From positions 4,237,501 to 4,301,500 of the forward strand of contig NZ_CP060296.1 in assembly GCF_014303735.1 (NCBI RefSeq): 64,000 nt of DNA. Reading direction: 5' to 3'. Below the pieces are notes generated by a model, which had not been told where the DNA came from, made no database searches, and was given only the letters and a program-made list of their open reading frames with translations. Shown here piece by piece: positions 35,309 through 44,769 of this stretch. The stretch is from Variovorax sp. PAMC28562 (GTDB taxonomy: Bacteria > Pseudomonadota > Gammaproteobacteria > Burkholderiales > Burkholderiaceae_C). Made by a program: the position numbers and the translations under genes. Position 1 is the stretch's first letter, and each line of letters opens with the position of its first letter.

Positions 35309-36508
35309 TCAGGCGCGCTGCGGGCTGACGCCGTCGGGCAGCGTCGGCTCGGCGGCGCTGTCGACAGTGGCGGCCACGGCGGCCGCATGCAGTGCCGGCG
35401 ACTGCGGTGCGTCGTCACCGAGCGGCAGCAACTTGCGGCGCTGCAGGCGCGGCCGGATGTGCTCTTCCCACACACCGGCCAGGCCCATCGGGAACGCCAT
35501 CGTCACGCCGATGAAAAGACCGGCCATCAGGAACAGCCACATGTCCGGAAAGCTCTCGGAGAAGTACGTCTTGCCGAAGTTCACCAGCAGCGTGCCGTAG
35601 ACCGCACCGACCAGGCTCATGCGCCCGCCGACCGCCGCGAAGATCACCATCTCGACCGAAGGAACGATGCCCACGAAGCTGGGCGACATGAAGCCGACCT
35701 GCAGCGAGAACAACGCCCCGCCGATACCCGACAGCGCGGCCGCCAGGCAGAAGGTGAAGACCTTGAAGTTGGCCACGTCGTAGCCGGAGAAACGCACGCG
35801 GTCTTCCTTGTCGCGCATGGCCAGCAGCAGCGTGCCCGCCTTGCCGGTCTGGATCCAGCGACACAGGATGATGCTGGCGAGCAGCAGCGCCACGCACAGG
35901 AAATACAGCACGTACTTGGCGTGGTCGGTGCGCGTGTCCCAGCCCAGCACCGTCTTCAGGTCGGTCATGCCATTGACGCCGCCGGTGTAGCCCTGCTGGC
36001 CGATGATGAGCACCGTCAAGATGAGCGCGACGGCCTGCGTGATGATCGCAAAGTACACGCCACCGACGCGCCGCTTGAACATCGCGAAGCTGATGATCCA
36101 GGCCAGCAGCGTCGGGGCCGCGATCACCAAAATGAGCGTGAGCGTCAGGCTCTTGAAGGGCAGCCACATCAACGGCAGTTCGGTGATCTGGTTCCAGTCC
36201 ATGAAGTCGGGGATGCCCGGCGTGGTCTGGATCTTGGTGGTGATCGGGTCCGAGGCTTCGAGCTTCAAGAACATCGCCATCGCATAACCACCGATGCCGA
36301 AGAAGATGCCCTGCCCCAGGCTCAGCACGCCGCCGTAGCCCCACACCATCACCAGCCCGACGGCGACGAAAGCATAGGTAAGGTACTTGCCGATCAGGTT
36401 GAGCCGGAAGATGTCGAGGCTCAACGGCAGGATGACCACCAGCAGGATGGCCAGCAGCAGCAGGCTGCCGAGCTGGTAGCGCTTGATGAAGGTCTTGAGG
36501 GCAATCAT
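35309..36508 (-). CDS. urtC: Urea/short-chain amide ABC transporter permease
   Basis: 399 residues, a LivM-like permease with about ten transmembrane helices and UrtC features (VMVWGYGGVLSLGQGIFFGIGGYAM; GQQGYTGGVNGMTDL). The C-terminal tail after the last helix (about 45 residues, Ala/Pro/Leu-rich) is cytoplasmic and longer than in many homologues. It forms the channel with UrtB, whose stop is 1 bp upstream of this start. Confidence 0.93.
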   Translation of the reverse strand: MIALKTFIKRYQLGSLLLLAILLVVILPLSLDIFRLNLIGKYLTYAFVAVGLVMVWGYGGVLSLGQGIFFGIGGYAMAMFLKLEASDPITTKIQTTPGIPDFMDWNQITELPLMWLPFKSLTLTLILVIAAPTLLAWIISFAMFKRRVGGVYFAIITQAVALILTVLIIGQQGYTGGVNGMTDLKTVLGWDTRTDHAKYVLYFLCVALLLASIILCRWIQTGKAGTLLLAMRDKEDRVRFSGYDVANFKVFTFCLAAALSGIGGALFSLQVGFMSPSFVGIVPSVEMVIFAAVGGRMSLVGAVYGTLLVNFGKTYFSESFPDMWLFLMAGLFIGVTMAFPMGLAGVWEEHIRPRLQRRKLLPLGDDAPQSPALHAAAVAATVDSAAEPTLPDGVSPQRA

Positions 36509-36509
36509 T

Positions 36510-37424
36510 TCAGCGACGCACCTTGGAAGCGAAGAGACCTTGCGGCCGGATCATCAGGATGAGCACGATGAGCGTGAGCGTCAGCACCTTGGCCATCGAG
36601 CCGGCCATGAAGAACTCGGTGATCGATTGCGTCTGCGCGATACCGAAAGCCGACACCACGGTGCCCAGCAAGCTGGCCGCGCCGCCGAAGGTGACGACCA
36701 GGAACGAGTCGACGATGTAGAGCTGGCCAGAGGTCGGTCCGGTCGAGCCGATGGTCGTGAAGGCCGCGCCGGCGACACCGGCGATGCCGCAGCCGATCGC
36801 AAAGGTCAGGCGGTCGGTCTTCTTGGTGTTGATGCCGATGGCGTTGGCCATCACGCGGTTGGCGACCGTGGCACGCACGCGCAGGCCCCAGCGGCTCTTG
36901 CTGAGCGCGAGCAGCATGCCGCAAGTAACCACCGTGGTCAGCACCAGCACGAACATCCCGTTGATCGGAATATCGAGTCCGGGAATCGGCGCCCAGGAAC
37001 CGAGCAGCCACTCGGGCAGCACCGGACTCACTTCCTTGGGGCCGATGAAGGTACGAAAGCACTGCTGCATCGCGAGGCTGATGCCCCAGGTGGCGAGCAG
37101 CGTGTCGAGCGGGCGCTTGTACAAGTGGCGGATAAGTGCCCACTCGACCAGCCAGCCGGCGACGAACGCAAAAAAGAACGCCAACAGGACGGCGAACGGA
37201 AAGTAGTACGGCAGCAGCGTGGGAGCATGCTTTTCGACAAGTGTCGAGCCGAGGTAGATGGTGTAGGCGCCGATGGTCATGAACTCGCCATGCGCCATGT
37301 TGATGACGCCCATCTGGCCGAAGATGACCGCGAGACCCAGACCCATCAGCAGCAGCACCGCGAACAGGCTCAGCCCCGCGAAGCCCTGCATCAGGCCAAT
37401 GTTCAGCAACTCTGAAAAACTCAT
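36510..37424 (-). CDS. urtB: Urea/short-chain amide ABC transporter permease
   Basis: 304 residues from the ATG at 37424 (MSFSELLNIGLMQGF); the open frame continues upstream only through the GC-rich hairpin repeat. It is a LivH-like permease with about eight transmembrane helices (AVIFGQMGVINMAHGEFM; TFAIGCGIAGVAGAAF) that carries the UrtB-type VRATVANRVMANAIGINT loop. It is separated from urtA by the triple-hairpin element at 37448-37515. Confidence 0.93.
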   Translation of the reverse strand: MSFSELLNIGLMQGFAGLSLFAVLLLMGLGLAVIFGQMGVINMAHGEFMTIGAYTIYLGSTLVEKHAPTLLPYYFPFAVLLAFFFAFVAGWLVEWALIRHLYKRPLDTLLATWGISLAMQQCFRTFIGPKEVSPVLPEWLLGSWAPIPGLDIPINGMFVLVLTTVVTCGMLLALSKSRWGLRVRATVANRVMANAIGINTKKTDRLTFAIGCGIAGVAGAAFTTIGSTGPTSGQLYIVDSFLVVTFGGAASLLGTVVSAFGIAQTQSITEFFMAGSMAKVLTLTLIVLILMIRPQGLFASKVRR

Positions 37425-37447
37425 ATCGCGCAGTCCTCGTGTGTTCT

Positions 37448-37515
37448 CCTTCCCCCGTTGGGGGAAGGTTGGGATGGGGGCACCCCCACCCCTGCCCTCC
37501 CCCAAAAGGGGAGGG
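37448..37515. repeat. Triple GC-rich hairpin between urtA and urtB
   Basis: There are three adjacent hairpins. CCTTCCCCC (37448-37456) pairs with GGGGGAAGG (37460-37468). A GGGG/CCCC stem (37476-37479 with 37484-37487) follows. Last, CCCTCCCC (37495-37502) pairs with GGGGAGGG (37508-37515). It looks like an intergenic mobile hairpin repeat. Its place right after the urtA stop could stabilise the urtA mRNA or lower downstream expression, so that the binding protein is made in excess. Confidence 0.75.
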
Positions 37516-37522
37516 AGTCAGA

Positions 37523-38791
37523 TCACTGGTAACCCTTGGGGAATGGATCAGGCTTGATGAGCTCTGGCGATTCCGACACCACCTTGAAGCTCCCGTCCGG
37601 CAAGCCCATCGCAATGCGCGACTTGCTCCACAGGTGATGGTTGGCGTCGAGCTTCACGTAGCCTTCTGGCGCCTGCTTGAGTTCGATGCCTGGCGATGCG
37701 GCGACGACCTTGTCGACGTCGAAGCTCTTGGCGCGCTCGACTGCGGCCTTCCACAACCAGGGGCCGAGGTAGCCGGCCTGGGTCACGTCGCCGATCACCG
37801 AGTCCTTGCCGTACTTGGCCTTGAAGGCGGCAACGAACTTCTTGTTGTTCTCGTTGTCCAGCGACTGGAAGTACTTCATCGACGAGTAGAAGCCAGCGAA
37901 ATTCTCGCCGCCGACACCGGTCATTTCGTCTTCCGTCACTGCCAGCGTCACGAGCAGTTGCTTGTCACCGGTGATGCCGGCTGCCTTGAGCGCCTTGTAG
38001 AACGCGACGTTGGAGCCACCGACCACGGCTGCATAGATGCAGTCGGGCTTTTGCAGCTTGATCTTGTTCATCAGCGAGCCGAAGTTGGTGCTGCCCAGTG
38101 GGTAGTACTCCTCGCCGACGACCTTGCCCTTCTGGAAATTCTCGATGTGCTTGCGCGCGATCTTCATCGAGGTGCGTGGCCAGATGTAGTCGGAGCCGAT
38201 CAGGAAGAAGGTCTTTGCCTTCTTCTCGGTCTTGGCCCATTCCAGGCTGTACAGAATCTGCTGCGTGGCTTCCTGGCCGGTGTAGAAAACGTTCTTCGAC
38301 TGCTCCAGGCCTTCGTAGAAGGTCGGGTAGTACAGCAAGCCGTTCTCTTTTTCGAACACCGGCAGCACGGCCTTGCGCGAAGCCGAGGTCCAGCAGCCGA
38401 ACACCGCAGCGCAGTGGTCGTTGATGAGCAATTTCTTCGCCTTCTCGGCAAAGGTCGGCCAGTCGGATGCGCCGTCTTCTTTGATGACCTTGATCTTGCG
38501 ACCGAGGATGCCACCCATGGCGTTGATTTCATCGATGGCGAGTTGCTCGGCCTGGATCGAGCCGGTTTCGCTGATGGCCATGGTGCCGGTCGACGAATGC
38601 AGCTGGCCGACGATGACTTCGGTGTCGGTCACTGCCAGCTTGGTCGTGTTGACCGAAGCGGTCGGCTGCGCAAAGGCAAGGCCACCCAGGCCCATCATGG
38701 GCAAAGCGGCGGCGCCCTGAAGCAAGCGGCGGCGGCGCATCGCAATGCGCTCGGGCGATTCATCGATGGACGGGTCTTGATCGCGGGACAT
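37523..38791 (-). CDS. urtA: Urea/short-chain amide ABC transporter substrate-binding protein
   Basis: 422 residues with a Tat-like N-terminus (MRRRRLLQGAAALPMMGLGG, cleavage near AFAQP). The mature protein is a type I (Leu/Ile/Val-like) periplasmic binding protein with UrtA/FmdD features: VIVGQLHSSTGTMAISET, LLINDHCAAVFGCWTSASRKAVLPVFE, LLYYPTFYEGLEQSKNVFYTGQE. Formamidase follows in the cluster and there is no urease gene in the window, so the ligand may be formamide or acetamide as in Methylophilus FmdD, or urea. First gene of urtABCDE-fmdAB-sensor-regulator. Confidence 0.93.
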   Translation of the reverse strand: MSRDQDPSIDESPERIAMRRRRLLQGAAALPMMGLGGLAFAQPTASVNTTKLAVTDTEVIVGQLHSSTGTMAISETGSIQAEQLAIDEINAMGGILGRKIKVIKEDGASDWPTFAEKAKKLLINDHCAAVFGCWTSASRKAVLPVFEKENGLLYYPTFYEGLEQSKNVFYTGQEATQQILYSLEWAKTEKKAKTFFLIGSDYIWPRTSMKIARKHIENFQKGKVVGEEYYPLGSTNFGSLMNKIKLQKPDCIYAAVVGGSNVAFYKALKAAGITGDKQLLVTLAVTEDEMTGVGGENFAGFYSSMKYFQSLDNENNKKFVAAFKAKYGKDSVIGDVTQAGYLGPWLWKAAVERAKSFDVDKVVAASPGIELKQAPEGYVKLDANHHLWSKSRIAMGLPDGSFKVVSESPELIKPDPFPKGYQ

Positions 38792-38938
38792 TGGCGGTAT
38801 CTCCAGGCTGGTTGAGGTTCAAAAGTGAGCGCGGGGCGCCGGGTATGCACCACAGCTGTGCGCTTTGAGTGATCGCACCGAGTGCGGCACACCGAGCGCC
38901 ATGGCCTGCACTCTAGAAACGGAATGCGTACTTCCGAA

Positions 38939-38954
38939 TACGTCAATCAACGTA
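38939..38954. promoter_or_regulatory. TACGT-N6-ACGTA element between urtA and sensor 1
   Basis: TACGTCAATCAACGTA, the exact reverse complement of the element upstream of amiE. In urtA direction it is flanked by GGC and TTCG, as at amiE. It lies 147 bp from the urtA start and 124 bp from the divergent sensor start, so it could serve both. Confidence 0.7.
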
Positions 38955-39078
38955 GCCTTGCCGATCAGCCGTGCGGCGAGACTGGCGATCCGTCGATGAG
39001 TTCGCTTGCTCCGGCGGAACGGACAAGGAGCGCTTCTTGCAGAGTCTTGGGCAAACACCATTCCTGATTGAACGGAAC

Positions 39079-42000
39079 ATGCCGCCCGCGAACCCCTCCG
39101 CCACCTCTTCCGCCCCGTCCTCCACACCGTCTTCCACGACGTCGCCCGTCACCGGTCAAAAAATCTTTCGCATCCGTCGCGACTACAACACCTGGGTCGC
39201 CAACGAGACGCTGGAAGACTACGCGCTGCGCTACACGCCGCGCAGTTTTCGCAAGTGGTCGGAGTTCGGCGTGGCCAACACCGCGTTCGGCGCCACCTCG
39301 TTCCTGGCGCTGGAGGCCATCGGCGGCGCCATCGCGCTGAGCTACGGGTTCTCGAACGCGCTGTGGGCCATCCTGGTGGTCGGCATCATCACGTTCCTGA
39401 CAGGCCTGCCGATTTGCTACTACGCCGCCAAGTACGGCGTCGACATGGACCTGCTCACGCGCGGCGCCGGCTTCGGCTACCTGGGCTCGACGCTGACCTC
39501 GCTCATCTACGCGAGCTTCACCTTCATCTTTTTCGCGCTGGAGGCAGCCATCCTCGCGCTCGCTTTGCAGATGTATTTCGACTGGCCGCTGGCAGCCTGT
39601 TACCTCGTCTCGTCGATCGTCATCATCCCGCTGGTGATGCGCGGCATCACGATGATCTCCAAGCTGCAGCTCTGGACGCAGCCGATCTGGCTGGTGCTGT
39701 TCCTTTGCCCCTTCATCGCGGTCGCACTCAAGAACCCACAGGCCTTTGCCGACTTCACCGGGCTGGTCGGGCGCATCTCGGGCAACAACGACTTCGATCC
39801 GCTGATGTTCGGTGCCGGCGCCACTGTGGCGTTCTCGCTGGTGGTGCAGATCGGCGAGCAGGTCGACTACCTGCGCTTCCTGCCGGAGAAGACCGCCGCC
39901 AACCGGCGCCGCTGGTGGGCGGCCGTGTTGGTCGCCGGGCCGGGCTGGATCGTGCCCGGCATGCTGAAGATGATGGGCGGCGCCTTCCTCGCGTTCCTTG
40001 CGCTGCAGCACGAGATCAAGCCCGACCACGCGGTCGAGCCGACGCACATGTACCTGGCCGGTTTCGCCTACGTCTTCAAGGACCCGGCATGGGTGCTGGG
40101 CATCACGACGCTGTTCGTCGTGGTGTCGCAGATGAAGATCAACATCACCAACGCCTATGCCGGCTCGCTGGCGTGGTCGAACTTCTTTGCGCGGCTCACG
40201 CACAGCCATCCGGGCCGCGTGGTGTGGCTGGTGTTCAACGTGCTCATCGCGCTCCTGCTGATGACGCTCGGCGTGTTCGCAGCGCTGGAGAAAGTGCTCG
40301 GCCTCTACAGCAACATCGCCATCGCATGGGTCGGCGCGCTGGTGGCCGACCTGGTCATCAACAAGCCGCTGGGCTGGAGCCCTAAATCGATCGAGTTCAA
40401 GCGCGCCCATCTGTACGACATCAACCCGGTCGGGCTCGTGTCGATGCTGGTGGCGGCGACGATCGCGATGGTGGCCTATGCCGGGCTGCTCGGGCGCTGG
40501 GCCGAGTCGTTCTCGCCCTTCATCGCGCTGTCGACAGCGCTGCTGGTATCGCCGTTGCTGGCCTGGAAAACCAAAGGCCGCTACTACCTGGCGCGCACCG
40601 ACCTGCAGCACTGGACGCCGGGGCAGATCGTGCGCTGCTCGGTTTGCGACAACAGCTTCGAGTCCGAGGACATGGCGCACTGCCCGGCCTACAGCGCACC
40701 GATCTGCTCGTTGTGCTGCACGCTCGAATCGCGCTGCCACGACGCCTGCAAGACCGACTCGCGCGCGTCGGAGCAGATCAGCGTCTGGCTCAAGGCACTG
40801 CTGCCACCGGCGATTGCGTTGCGGCTCAACTTCCGGGTCGTCCACTACATCCTCGTCACGACATCGCTGATCGCCTTGCTCGCCACGGTGATGGGCATCG
40901 TCTATGCGCAGGAAGGCTTGCTCAACGCCGATGCCGCCGGCGTGTTTTTGCAAACGCCCTTTCTCAAGGTCTTCGCGATGCTGTCGATGGTGGTGGCCGT
41001 CGCCGCCTGGTGGATCGTGCTGGGCAGCGAGAGCCGCAAGATGGCGCAGGAAGAATCGAACCGCCACAACCACCTGCTCACGCTGGAGATCGAGGCGCAC
41101 GGCCGCACCGGCGCCGCGCTTCAGGCCGCCAAGGAAGCCGCCGAAGCCGCGAACCAGGCCAAGACACGCTACGTGGCCGGCATGACGCACGAGCTGCGCA
41201 CGCCGCTCAACAGCATCCTCGGTTACTCGCAGATCCTGCTGAAGAACGACGACACCGCGCGCCCGCCGCGGGAAGCGGTGCAGACCATCCACCGCAGCGG
41301 CGAACACATGCTGAGCCTGATCGACGGGCTGCTCGACCTGGCGCGCATCGAGGCCGGCCGCCTGCAGCTCGAGTCGATGCCGCTCGCCCTGCCCGACTTT
41401 CTGGAAGAAGTCGTCCGCATGGTGCGACCGCAGGCCGAGAGCAAGGGCCTGGCCTTCGTCTACACGCAGAGCGGCAGGGTGCCACCCTGGGTGCAGGCCG
41501 ATGCCAAGCGGCTGCGCCAGATCCTCATCAACTTGCTGAGCAATGCGGTGCGCTTCACCGATGCCGGCAGCGTCACTCTGCATGTCGATGCACGCCGACA
41601 GGTGCTGCGCTTCGATGTGGTCGACACTGGCATCGGCGTGGCACCGCAAGACCATCAGCGCATCTTTCTGCCCTTCGAACGCGGTGCCGCCGGCAGGCGC
41701 CATGGCGGCGAGCCGGGCACCGGCCTCGGGCTCACCATCACCGGCCTGTTGACTTCGCTGATGGGCGGCGATCTGCAACTCGCGGACACCTCGTCGAAAG
41801 GCAGCGTCTTCAGCGTGCGTGTGTACCTGCGCGGGGTGGCCGACCCCGGTCCGCAGGTCGTCCCGCAGCGCGTGATTTCCGGCTACTTCGGCCCGCGCCG
41901 CACGCTGCTGGTGGTCGACGACCAACCGGTGCAACGGCAGATGCTGGCCGGCATGCTGGCGCCGCTGGGCTTCGATGTGCGCGAGGCTGCCAGCGGCACC

Positions 42001-42528
42001 GAGTGCCTCGACAGCCTGCGCCAGCACGTGCCCTCCGCCATCCTGCTCGACCTCAGCATGGACGACATGGACGGCTGGGAAACGGCAGGCCGCGTGCGCG
42101 CCGCCGGCTTTGCCGTGCCGATCATCATCGTGTCGGCCAACGTGTTCGAGAACCAGGCCGACAGGCTGCGACTGCACGATTGCCAGGCCTTCGTCGGCAA
42201 GCCGGTGATCGAGTCGGAACTCACCACCACGCTGGAGCGACACCTCGGCCTGCAGTGGCTGCAGCCGGGGCTGGTGCTGGCCGGCGGGCAGACATCGGCA
42301 GAAGCCGCGCCCGAATTGCTGACCTTGCCCGAAGAAGCGCGGCACGAGCTCATGCGGCTGGTTCAGGTGGGCCATGTGCGCGGCCTGCAGCAGGCGCTAG
42401 ACCGGCTCGCAGCGGCGCACCCCGACCTGGCCGCCACCTGCACGCACTTGCGCGGCATGGTGGCTCGCTTCGATCTCGACAGTTTCAAGAACGCACTCGC
42501 CGAGGAGGTCCATGCCCCCAATTCCTGA
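39079..42528 (+). CDS. NCS1-permease / hybrid histidine kinase fusion (sensor 1)
   Basis: 1149 residues from the ATG at 39079 (a GTG at 38971 would add 36 residues). After a Pro/Ser/Thr-rich leader (1-30) comes an NCS1 transporter domain (about 40-505). Then a Cys cluster spans 520-557 (CSVC, CPAY, ICSLCC, C-x3-C; eight Cys), followed by two transmembrane helices, and the kinase with His704 (MTHELRTPLN), NLLSNAVRFT, DTGIGVAPQD and GTGLGLTITGL. A receiver with Asp991 (ILLDLSMDDMDG) and a short Hpt-like tail follow. It parallels sensor 2 along the whole length and is divergent from urtA. Confidence 0.92.
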   Translation: MPPANPSATSSAPSSTPSSTTSPVTGQKIFRIRRDYNTWVANETLEDYALRYTPRSFRKWSEFGVANTAFGATSFLALEAIGGAIALSYGFSNALWAILVVGIITFLTGLPICYYAAKYGVDMDLLTRGAGFGYLGSTLTSLIYASFTFIFFALEAAILALALQMYFDWPLAACYLVSSIVIIPLVMRGITMISKLQLWTQPIWLVLFLCPFIAVALKNPQAFADFTGLVGRISGNNDFDPLMFGAGATVAFSLVVQIGEQVDYLRFLPEKTAANRRRWWAAVLVAGPGWIVPGMLKMMGGAFLAFLALQHEIKPDHAVEPTHMYLAGFAYVFKDPAWVLGITTLFVVVSQMKINITNAYAGSLAWSNFFARLTHSHPGRVVWLVFNVLIALLLMTLGVFAALEKVLGLYSNIAIAWVGALVADLVINKPLGWSPKSIEFKRAHLYDINPVGLVSMLVAATIAMVAYAGLLGRWAESFSPFIALSTALLVSPLLAWKTKGRYYLARTDLQHWTPGQIVRCSVCDNSFESEDMAHCPAYSAPICSLCCTLESRCHDACKTDSRASEQISVWLKALLPPAIALRLNFRVVHYILVTTSLIALLATVMGIVYAQEGLLNADAAGVFLQTPFLKVFAMLSMVVAVAAWWIVLGSESRKMAQEESNRHNHLLTLEIEAHGRTGAALQAAKEAAEAANQAKTRYVAGMTHELRTPLNSILGYSQILLKNDDTARPPREAVQTIHRSGEHMLSLIDGLLDLARIEAGRLQLESMPLALPDFLEEVVRMVRPQAESKGLAFVYTQSGRVPPWVQADAKRLRQILINLLSNAVRFTDAGSVTLHVDARRQVLRFDVVDTGIGVAPQDHQRIFLPFERGAAGRRHGGEPGTGLGLTITGLLTSLMGGDLQLADTSSKGSVFSVRVYLRGVADPGPQVVPQRVISGYFGPRRTLLVVDDQPVQRQMLAGMLAPLGFDVREAASGTECLDSLRQHVPSAILLDLSMDDMDGWETAGRVRAAGFAVPIIIVSANVFENQADRLRLHDCQAFVGKPVIESELTTTLERHLGLQWLQPGLVLAGGQTSAEAAPELLTLPEEARHELMRLVQVGHVRGLQQALDRLAAAHPDLAATCTHLRGMVARFDLDSFKNALAEEVHAPNS

Positions 42529-43405
42529 AGCCGACCGCCCCGTGGTGCTGGTGGTCGACGATGCACCGAGCAGCCTGGGCATGTTGTGCGACACGCTGGA
42601 GGCCAGCGGCTACACCGTGCTGGTCGCGGCGGACGGCGAATCGGCGCTGCAGCGGCTCGAACTCGTGGTACCCGACGCCATCCTGCTCGACGGCATGATG
42701 CCGGGCCTCTCGGGCTTCGAGACCTGCCGCCGCATCAAGGCCAACCCGGCGCTGGCGCACATCCCGGTCTTGTTCATGACCGGCATGTCGGAGACGCACG
42801 ACGTGGTCGAAGGCTTTGCCAGCGGCGGTGTCGACTATGTGGTGAAACCGATTCGTGCGCAGGAGGTACTGGCGCGACTGCACACGCATGCCCGCAACGC
42901 GCGCATCACCCGGATGGCGCGCGACGCCGTCGATGTGGCGGGCATGGGCGTGGTGTTCGTCGACACGCGCGGCCGGCTGGCTTGGCGCTCACCGCAAGCC
43001 GCGCTGTGGCTGCACGCGCTCGGCGAGCCCGCCGAGCCCGGCCATTTGCCGGCGGCGCTCGAAGACTCATTGGTCCACGGCAGCACGCGCGTCCTCACCA
43101 CCGCAGGCGGCACGCGGCTGTCGGTGCGCAACCTCGGCGCGGCCACGCTGGGCGAAACCATGCTGCTGCTGGCCTTGCACAAAGAAGGCCCCGCCGCATT
43201 GGCGCGCCTCACCGAAGCCGCGCTCACGCCGCGCGAGACCGAGGTGCTGTCATGGCTCGCCAAGGGCAAGACCAACCGCGACATCGGAGACATCCTGGGC
43301 ATGAGCCCGCGCACGGTGAACAAGCACCTGGAACACATCTTCGAGAAGCTGGGGGTGGAGACGCGTTCTGCTGCGGCGGCGTTGGCGAGTGGGCATCTGG
43401 TGTGA
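42512..43405 (+). CDS. LuxR-type response regulator (partner of sensor 1)
   Basis: 297 residues, starting 17 bp inside the end of sensor 1, so translation is coupled. Receiver: Asp16/Asp17, Asp60 (AILLDGMMP), MTGMSE and VVKPIRAQE. A middle region (about 140-220) is similar to that of the other regulator. The C-terminal LuxR helix-turn-helix reads LTPRETEVLSWLAKGKTNRDIGDIL in two helices with recognition helix MSPRTVNKHLEHIFEKL. Same length and layout as the regulator at 27899, hence an ancient cassette duplication. Confidence 0.92.
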   Translation: MPPIPEADRPVVLVVDDAPSSLGMLCDTLEASGYTVLVAADGESALQRLELVVPDAILLDGMMPGLSGFETCRRIKANPALAHIPVLFMTGMSETHDVVEGFASGGVDYVVKPIRAQEVLARLHTHARNARITRMARDAVDVAGMGVVFVDTRGRLAWRSPQAALWLHALGEPAEPGHLPAALEDSLVHGSTRVLTTAGGTRLSVRNLGAATLGETMLLLALHKEGPAALARLTEAALTPRETEVLSWLAKGKTNRDIGDILGMSPRTVNKHLEHIFEKLGVETRSAAAALASGHLV

Positions 43406-43422
43406 TGCGAAATGAGGCGCCC

Positions 43423-44331
43423 TCAAGCAGTCTTGCGCTTGATGATCTGCGCCGATGATTTTGGCCGGCCGCGCTGCTTCTCCCGGATCAGGTCTGCCAA
43501 TAGCTTTACTTTGGGCTGCGGCGAGTCCTTGCGCCAAATGAGCATGGTCCTCACCGTCCGGAAATCACCCTTGAGCTTGTGCTCCGAAAGCCTCGCGCGC
43601 TCGGTGTAGGTGTCCAACACGGCCGCCGGAATGAGCGCGACGCCCATGCCCGCTACGCAACACCCAAGGATGGCGTGGTAAGAGCCGACCTCGATGATCC
43701 GACGCGGCGCCATGTTGTCTCGAGCGCACCATGCTTCCAGTCGTTGACGATGTGGACAGTCGGGCTCGAAAACCAACAGCGTGCCGTTTCGGATGTCGTG
43801 AGCAGAGCGAATCGGCGGGTGACCGGCAGGACCAATGATGACCAGTTGCTCCGTACACACTGCAAGACTGTCCAACCGCGGATCGGAGACTGGTTCAGCG
43901 ACCAGTGCTGCGTCGAGTTCCCCCGACAACACGCGGATCGTCAGCGGACGCGGCGCGCCCGTCCGAAGTTCTATCGACAGCTCCGGGTAGCGCTCGTGGA
44001 TTTGCCCGAGAAGCGCCGGTAGACGGATGGCCGCTGTGCTTTCCATAGAGCCCAGATGAAGTACACCGCGCGGCATTTGTTCATGCATGGCACCACGCGC
44101 ATCTTCGGCTAGCAAAAGCAGGCGGTTAGCGAATTCAAGAAGCACCTTGCCCTGCGGTGACAACTGGAGACGCCTGCCCTCCCGGCCGAAGAGTGCGACA
44201 CCGAGGTCGTCTTCAAGATTCTTGATGCGCGTCGTGACATTAGACGGAACACGATGCAGGAGCGCGGCCGCCCGCGTGATACCGCCGGCCGTAGCGACGG
44301 CTTGGAAAACGCGCAAATCGGACAAGTCCAT
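43423..44331 (-). CDS. LysR family transcriptional regulator
   Basis: 302 residues. N-terminal winged helix-turn-helix (VATAGGITRAAALLHRVPSNVTTRIKNLE in two helices; VPSNVTTRI is typical of the PtxR/ArgP-like branch) and an effector domain from about residue 90. It is divergent from the ABM-domain gene at 44446. A 17-bp palindrome abuts its start codon, suggesting autoregulation. Confidence 0.9.
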   Translation of the reverse strand: MDLSDLRVFQAVATAGGITRAAALLHRVPSNVTTRIKNLEDDLGVALFGREGRRLQLSPQGKVLLEFANRLLLLAEDARGAMHEQMPRGVLHLGSMESTAAIRLPALLGQIHERYPELSIELRTGAPRPLTIRVLSGELDAALVAEPVSDPRLDSLAVCTEQLVIIGPAGHPPIRSAHDIRNGTLLVFEPDCPHRQRLEAWCARDNMAPRRIIEVGSYHAILGCCVAGMGVALIPAAVLDTYTERARLSEHKLKGDFRTVRTMLIWRKDSPQPKVKLLADLIREKQRGRPKSSAQIIKRKTA

Positions 44332-44348
44332 ATTCTGAATTTGAGAAT
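44332..44348. promoter_or_regulatory. 17-bp inverted repeat at the LysR start
   Basis: ATTCT-N7-AGAAT directly adjoins the LysR start codon (44331), in an AT-rich stretch unlike the rest of the window. It contains the LysR T-N11-A pattern. It lies about 97 bp from the divergent ABM-domain gene. Confidence 0.55.
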
Positions 44349-44445
44349 GAAATAGTTTTAATTATTCACTTTATAAGACAGCATCAGATTCCTAAACTGC
44401 GATCACTTCATTGCCGAAGTCTCACCGCTCCTTGAAAGACGCCCC

Positions 44446-44769
44446 ATGATCCTGACCGTTTTCAGATCCAGACTGAACGCCGAATCCCAGAACGAATACC
44501 AACAATCTGCCGCACGGATGAGTGAACTCGCCAAGGGCATTGCCGGCTACATCTCGCACAAGGGATTCACCGCCGCAGATGGCGAACGTGTGACGATTGT
44601 TGAGTTTGATTCCGAGGAAGGCCTGCGGGCCTGGGCGACCCATCCCGAGCACGTGGAGGCCAAGAAAATGGGGCGGCAGGTGTTCTTCTCGGAGTACCGC
44701 GTGCAGGTTTGCAACGTCGTTCGGGACACCGCGAACAGAAAGCCCGCCACGCATCGCGTCGATGCTTGA
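44446..44769 (+). CDS. Antibiotic biosynthesis monooxygenase (ABM)-fold protein
   Basis: 107 residues. The first 90 form one ferredoxin-like ABM domain (MILTVFRSRLN, GYISHKGFTAADGERVTIVEF, LRAWATHPEHVEAKKMGRQVFFSEYRVQV), as in small cofactor-free monooxygenases and haem-degrading relatives. The last 15 residues are a basic tail. It is probably cytoplasmic and dimeric. Its reaction is unknown. It is the likely target of the divergent LysR regulator. Confidence 0.8.
   Translation: MILTVFRSRLNAESQNEYQQSAARMSELAKGIAGYISHKGFTAADGERVTIVEFDSEEGLRAWATHPEHVEAKKMGRQVFFSEYRVQVCNVVRDTANRKPATHRVDA

Noticed and set aside
37439..37523. CRISPR or tandem repeat array
   Set aside because: The G/C runs are three hairpins of different sequence, with no regular repeat-spacer pattern.
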